DNA from: Phoronis australis
Taxonomy: Eukaryota; Phoronida; Phoronidae
Direction of reading: 5' to 3'
Length of the DNA stretch: 38,340 nucleotides
NCBI GenBank assembly: GCA_002633005.1
Contig: NMRA01001097.1
Location: 1-38,340 of the forward strand
Notes under the pieces: model-generated
What the model saw: the letters and a program-made list of their open reading frames with translations, nothing else
Databases searched by the model: none
Told to the model about the DNA's origin: nothing
Shown: positions 33,774-38,340 of the stretch, in pieces
How the letters are laid out: each line of letters opens with the position of its first letter
Position numbering within the stretch: the stretch's first letter is position 1
Program-made: the position numbers and the translations under genes

Positions 33774-34493
33774 GTACTAATAACTGCGAGCCAGAATCAT
33801 GGTCGTAGCCAAGAGCGTGTGTTGGTTGCGAAGAGCATCGTCGGCAAGTGTCGTTCCAAAGATACATAATGTTATCAAAAATGGAACTGGAATTAATTGT
33901 GAAAGATGTAACTGGAATCTTGAAAAACGTGAAAAGCGAAAAACCTGCCAGTTCCGATAGATTTCCAATGTATTGTTTTCTGAAAAAATTGATACTTTTG
34001 TTAGGGAATACTGCGAACTAGGTTAGAGGACTCACGGAATCAAAAATTCGTGCTATAAAATAGGCTTATCCCTTGGAAGAAAAGTCTAATTTCTTGAAAA
34101 GCTAAAAAATTGGAGACATCTCCTTTTGCTTGATGCATTTATTTCAAGTGTTGTTGCTGAACCAGTTCTGATTCCAATTCGCGGGAAGCTTTATCGGAGA
34201 ATTGTTTACATACATTTTATACGACCCCATGCACAATATTATTGAACAAGATATCCTTGTACTGGTGTATATAATCTATAACGGAAACAAATGATTCATC
34301 TTTTATTTTGCTAAATTTGCTAAAAATACCTGAAAGTGATTTTAAGCACTGTTAGAAAGCTCAAAGCATGTTGTCATGCAGCAAGGTTTATATTTTAATT
34401 CTTTCCGATCAACCGCTTTTGTGGAATGTATCCTTATTTTGGTGATATGCTGTGAGCTGTGATATAAGGAATCAGGGCTATCCTAATACAGAA
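33774..34493. repeat. segmental duplication, copy A
   Basis: This block is similar over its length to 34537-35170 (offset 763 bp): CTGCGAGCCAGAATC, GTTCCAAAG, TTGCTGAACCAGTTCTGAT, TTTATCGGAGAATTGTTTAC and CATGTTGTCATGCAG recur in order. Copy A has about 123 extra bases (33872-33994) absent from copy B. Substitutions and small indels show it is not recent. No protein is encoded. Confidence 0.93.
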
Positions 34494-34536
34494 TGGTGAA
34501 TGTTGTCCAAGACCCTTTTGTCCACTGGGTGTTCAT

Positions 34537-35170
34537 GTACTAAACACTGCGAGCCAGAATCGTGGCTGTAGCCAAGGGTGTGTGTTAGGGGCGAAGCCAC
34601 TCCCATCGACAAGTGCCGTTCCAAAGTCACATGATGCTTTTGTTAGGTAGCACTGCGGAATAGCTTAAACAGTGGACTCACTGAATCACAAAATCATGCT
34701 ATAATTAAGCTTATCCCTAAGAATTAAAAAAAACGATTTCCTGAAAACCTAAAAAATTTATAGACTTCTCTTTTTGCTTGATGCATGTTTTTCAACTGTT
34801 TTTGCTGAACCAGTTCTGNTTCAAGTGTTGTTGCTGAACCAGTTCTGATGCTCTTTGGGGGGAGGCTTTATCGGAGAATTGTTTACATACATTTTATACG
34901 ACCCCATGCACTATATTATTGAACCATACATCCTTGGACTGATGTTTCTAATCTATGACGGAAACAAATGATTCAACTTTTATTTTGCTAACTTTGCTGA
35001 AAATACGTGAAAGTGATTTGAAACACTATTAGAACATTATCAGCATGTTGTCATGCAGTATGGTATATTTCTAAATTCTTTCCTGTCAACCGCGGTTGTA
35101 GATCGTCTCCTAATTTAGTAATATGCGGTGATCAGAGATATTAGGCATTAGGACCATCGCCATACAACCC
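34537..35170. repeat. segmental duplication, copy B, with an internal N
   Basis: This is the partner of copy A. At 34791-34848 a phrase of about 29 bases ending TTGCTGAACCAGTTCTG occurs twice, on either side of a single N (34819). Copy A has it only once. The repeated phrase next to an N suggests two contig ends or haplotypes joined here. Confidence 0.93.
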
Positions 35171-35643
35171 TGTCGAAGAATATGTTATTCTTGGAACGAG
35201 TTTCTGAGAGTTTTGGGGTGCTGTCTTGACATGATTTTAATTAGTGTACACGTAACTTGCCCCACTTTCGACATCTTACTCCAGATACTGTTCAGGAAAA
35301 AATCATTTTGCAACTGAATAAAATTTGAAAATATTCAATGCAAATTGTGGCAATAAACTGATCTCGAAGGATTGGACAGTCCAGTCAAGTCGTCACTCTC
35401 ATTTGTTTCTGCAAATTACTCTGACTTTGTGGTAACTATCTTAGTATATAGTGGGCGTGTCTTCCATCTAGTTGTTAGAGACCTCGTGGTCAGTTCGGGT
35501 CTGGCTGTTGGCCAGAACGCATGTGTACTCATCGTTGCGCCAGTAAATATATGCATATAGTAAATGTAATCGTTTTAGCTGGTACATTCGGTCATCACAG
35601 ACTTGAACCCCAATTTTGATAAATTTGTCTGTGTTTTGTCAAG
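35171..35643. other. no supported gene
   Basis: A 62-codon frame (35372-35560) has no domain. The stretch ends in a moderate acceptor (TGTTTTGTCAAG). Confidence 0.45.
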
Positions 35644-35701
35644 CTCCATGCGGATATCAAACAGGTTGTGTCCAATGTACATGAAGACCTGACGAGGGGA
35701 A
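35644..35701 (+). CDS. candidate exon, possibly of the ankyrin-like gene
   Basis: The 58-bp segment lies between TTTTGTCAAG and a good donor, GAA|GTAAGA. In the phase left by 31910-31999 it reads LHADIKQVVSNVHEDLTRG plus one base, an amphipathic helix-like piece. The phases join exactly to the next candidate at 35874. The acceptor is AAG rather than CAG. I infer the link only from phase and strand. Confidence 0.33.
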
Positions 35702-35873
35702 GTAAGAATTTGATTCTTTTCTGGATATATACTTTACAAACTACTTGAAAAATATGGTTGAGTTATATTATTATAGCTTTGCAGAACTAACAAAACAATT
35801 CCCTAGCGGTCTAAAATGCTGCTACTTGGTGTATTGATTTCAGCTGACAAAGTTGGTTCGCCTTTTTTCGCAG

Positions 35874-35968
35874 TATCTAAGCAGGGGACAAGCGAAGAAG
35901 GTGCTACCAGTTTTGTTGTGGTTCACACGACGAAGTTGTCATTCAAGACTATGGCATGTGTAGATTGA
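35874..35968 (+). CDS. candidate terminal exon
   Basis: A strong acceptor (CCTTTTTTCGCAG) ends at 35873. The two bases that complete the codon from 35701 give Ile, then SKQGTSEEGATSFVVVHTTK and LSFKTMACVD before TGA (35966-35968). There is no recognised domain. No AATAAA lies close behind. If real, it closes the ankyrin-like gene with a very short protein, so another exon may intervene. Confidence 0.33.
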
Positions 35969-37573
35969 AGATGACCATTATTACATTTTTATATAAGCTT
36001 GATCATGCAATTGGATACTGAAAACTTTAACGTACACTGATCAAATCTTTTGATCACCTACACTACAAAACGCGGATGACATGGACAGAAGCATTGCTTA
36101 TTGTTTGCTTTTGTTTTATCATTTGTTGACTATTTCTCCGAAATTCATTTTTCCAAGCAATTGTATTTTTAGACAGTGCTAAACATTTTGGTAATGGCAA
36201 AGGCAAAGGCAAAACTAATAATAACTCGTTTTATATCAGCAATTTGGGACCTGGCCAATATCCCATCAACTTGTCACGAAATTCAGGTTGCAAGAAATTA
36301 ACCAAATGCGCCAAATTAAGTGTTAGGACGTCAAGAAAATGCTGAGATTATGATTTTGTCTACGGCGTTAAGTAATCCCCAAATTTCAGGTCGCATAATT
36401 GAGTTCTTACTGTTTGGTGCAACTGCATTTTTCTCTACCGCCATTGAAATCCCTTGGAGCTTCGAGATAATATTCAATCCGAGCGGCTTCCCATTACCGT
36501 GTAACTCGAGTTTGCTCCTTGGGACCGGATACACTGTACGTGCCATACAATTTTGCAGAATATACATGTATGTTAGCCTAGCAAAGACAGTTACCCCAAC
36601 ATGCATGTCGGAGGGGTTACTTCTCCTTCGGAGACATCAACCGAATCCGGGACTTTGCTTTTAAATATTTATAAAAGAAGAGGTTCTTTTGGAAAACGAA
36701 TTTGTTCTTAAACACAATAAGTGTGTGACCGACTATAGACATCGTAGTTTCAAACCACGCGGTCCTTTACAGAATTCGATGTCTCCGTGGACCCCCACAC
36801 ACTTAATACACTGCGACTCAAAACATTGGTCCGGTTACCGCATATTAAACGCATCTTGCAGTGTTGAAAAAGAATTTCAGTGAGGGAAATTAATGGTGGG
36901 GCTTGCTAGAGCTGTTGGCGGTTTATTGAATTTTGTCAAAAGTCAAGAGTGGCGAATAGTAGACCAGTGGGCGCTTGTTACAAAATTTTTCAAAGTTAAA
37001 AAAGGCGCAAATTTAGTTTTGTTACCAAATGGTTGCGTACTAAAACATCAAAAGACTGCAATAGCAAGAAATGATGCAACGCCATCAATGCGCGAATGTG
37101 TGGATTTCGTTAACATCCACGTGTTTTCTGGCCACCCGCAAAATTCTTAACTCTTTTTGGCTGACGTTTCAGTCGGAACAATCTTTTTTCCCAAGCAAGT
37201 TTTAAAAATCAATGACATAGTCGACTGATGATCTGGGGAGTAAAAAACTGGCATGGTGTGTGCGAATAGAAGAATAAAAATGATTGCTCAAAACTTTATG
37301 TGTGCTTATTTAAAAATAAGTTACAATAGTTATATGTAGCAAATCAAAACTTTTTCCGCTGAAAAAGACGTCGTTTGCCTATTAGTGGACCTAGGGTTGT
37401 AATTTATCGGCTTTATGTCTTTGCGAAAAAACAGGACGCATGTTCAAACAGGCCGTTACTTAACATTACCGAATCACGATCCCTTGCCGGGACTCGACCG
37501 TGAGCACAAAGAATAAAACCAAGCAGTGTCGCAATGGGATCTATTATCTGCACGGGCGTCGCACCATAGTGGT
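35969..37573. other. no firmly supported gene; a coding-like minus frame and a tRNA-like fragment
   Basis: Frames on both strands overlap at 36320-36664. The minus one reads SKLELHGNGKPLGLNIISKL and may be an exon (acceptor-like GTACAG before it, donor-like ACA|GTAAGA near 36413), family unknown. At about 37480-37500 (minus) GGTCGAGTCCCGGC resembles a tRNA B box, with a poor A box upstream; a SINE remnant is possible. Confidence 0.3.
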
Positions 37574-37624
37574 TGGGGGGTGGCTGTACCCCCCACTGTT
37601 TTCAGTGCCCGTGGACTACGGGCA
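37574..37624. repeat. two adjacent hairpins
   Basis: TGGGGGGT (37574-37581) pairs with ACCCCCCA (37588-37595). Ten bases on, TGCCCGT (37606-37612) pairs with ACGGGCA (37618-37624). Both have short loops. A GC-rich double hairpin in AT-rich surroundings suggests a transposon end or a structured noncoding element; none is recognised. Confidence 0.6.
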
Positions 37625-38340
37625 GTGCTCTATAGGGGGTTTGGGGGCTATAACCCTAACTTTCCTCAGTGCTGCTTAGCCCATGATCTGGGATATTATA
37701 ATTTCACAATCCGGACAATTTTCTCAAAAAAATTCATATGTTTTTTCCAAGACAAAGTGTGATAACTTTATCGTAAACGTCACTGTTTTGTGACGTTTTA
37801 TCACGTGGTCTGGCATATTCTTCGGCGCATCCGATTATTTGAAAAAGTAACCAAAGTACATTTCAACAAAAACTCTTTCAGGATTATTTCATTTTTTCGC
37901 GATACATGTATGTTTGCAACTGCTAGTCATTTATCGGGCTGTTCTCCGTTAGAGTTCTTTTGAACTTAATTTGGCAGCAACAAAATTATGTTCAGATCCT
38001 CATGAGTTGATTCATATTTGCCAGGTTTCAACCAATAGGTGTACATGTAAAAACTCAGTACGGTTATGTTGAAAATTCCAAGTCGCATATTGCGACTTGA
38101 TACGAGTGGCCAAAATCTCAGCTGGCGTGAAAAGTTGGGTCTGTACAGTACTACGTTAGTAACGTGTCGAATGAATTCAATACATTGGCGGATCTAGGAT
38201 ATCACAAGGGGGGCGACATTTTGTCTCGGCCATTCGCGAGCACGCACCCAGTGTTGACGTTCAAATGCATGTCTAATTATAGATTTCCAGATTGTCTTCT
38301 ATTAATAGATGGATTGATGTTCACATGATGCATTGCACTT
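37625..38340. other. no supported gene; one further hairpin
   Basis: CAAGTCGCA (38079-38087), TAT, then TGCGACTTG (38091-38099) is a perfect 9-bp-arm inverted repeat. GGCGGATCTAGGATATCAC near 38188 resembles common invertebrate transposon-end strings. No gene was seen to the window end. Confidence 0.5.

Noticed and set aside
36320-36664. 114-codon plus frame
   Set aside because: It competes with a minus frame of similar length. Neither has a recognised family.

Overview
This window is from an animal (metazoan) nuclear genome, most likely a marine invertebrate. It is gene-poor and AT-rich, with introns that obey GT-AG. It is crowded with decayed mobile elements and tandem repeats, and the octamer family TACATGTA recurs throughout, as I associate with genomes of molluscs, amphioxus and hemichordates. 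I cannot settle the phylum. Almost no open frame exceeds 110 codons, and the real coding signal lies in short exons bounded by good splice sites.

Layout. The left edge (1-about 270, minus) carries a frameshifted relic of a retroelement GIY-YIG endonuclease. At 4145-11390 (plus) lie three exons that splice in phase to give a complete C-terminal death-effector domain (DED) plus a short tail. Its upstream exon or exons were not found. The 6.6-kb intron that splits this domain holds the decayed gene of a family B DNA polymerase (about 6040-8480, plus), with a zinc finger, exonuclease-type motifs and polymerase motifs A, B and C still readable across stops and frameshifts. A possible second relic of the same element lies on the minus strand (4573-5070).

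At 14290-14940 (plus) is a decayed LINE reverse transcriptase. From about 16.5 to 20.0 kb come several tandem arrays. The largest is a higher-order repeat of about 455 bp made of three subunits, each carrying a core that matches the CTCF consensus. It ends in a (GGAC)n microsatellite and a short palindrome, an architecture like that of Helentron-associated / 'pearl' elements of bivalves.

From 26.8 kb to 36.0 kb a second plus-strand gene is likely. Its first exon starts at 26800, with a perfect CRE (TGACGTCA) about 90 bp upstream. A second exon at 31910-31999 looks like the start of an ankyrin-type helix pair. Two weaker phase-compatible exons (35644-35701 and 35874-35968) could finish it. Between and beyond these are minisatellites (50-bp, 41-bp, 42-48-bp and a perfect 84-bp duplication), tRNA-like SINE fragments and a 763-bp-offset segmental duplication that contains an assembly N.

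The two host genes show no sign of functional linkage. The main story is a death-fold signalling gene whose intron has absorbed a viral-like DNA-polymerase element, next to transposon-borne arrays of CTCF-like sites.
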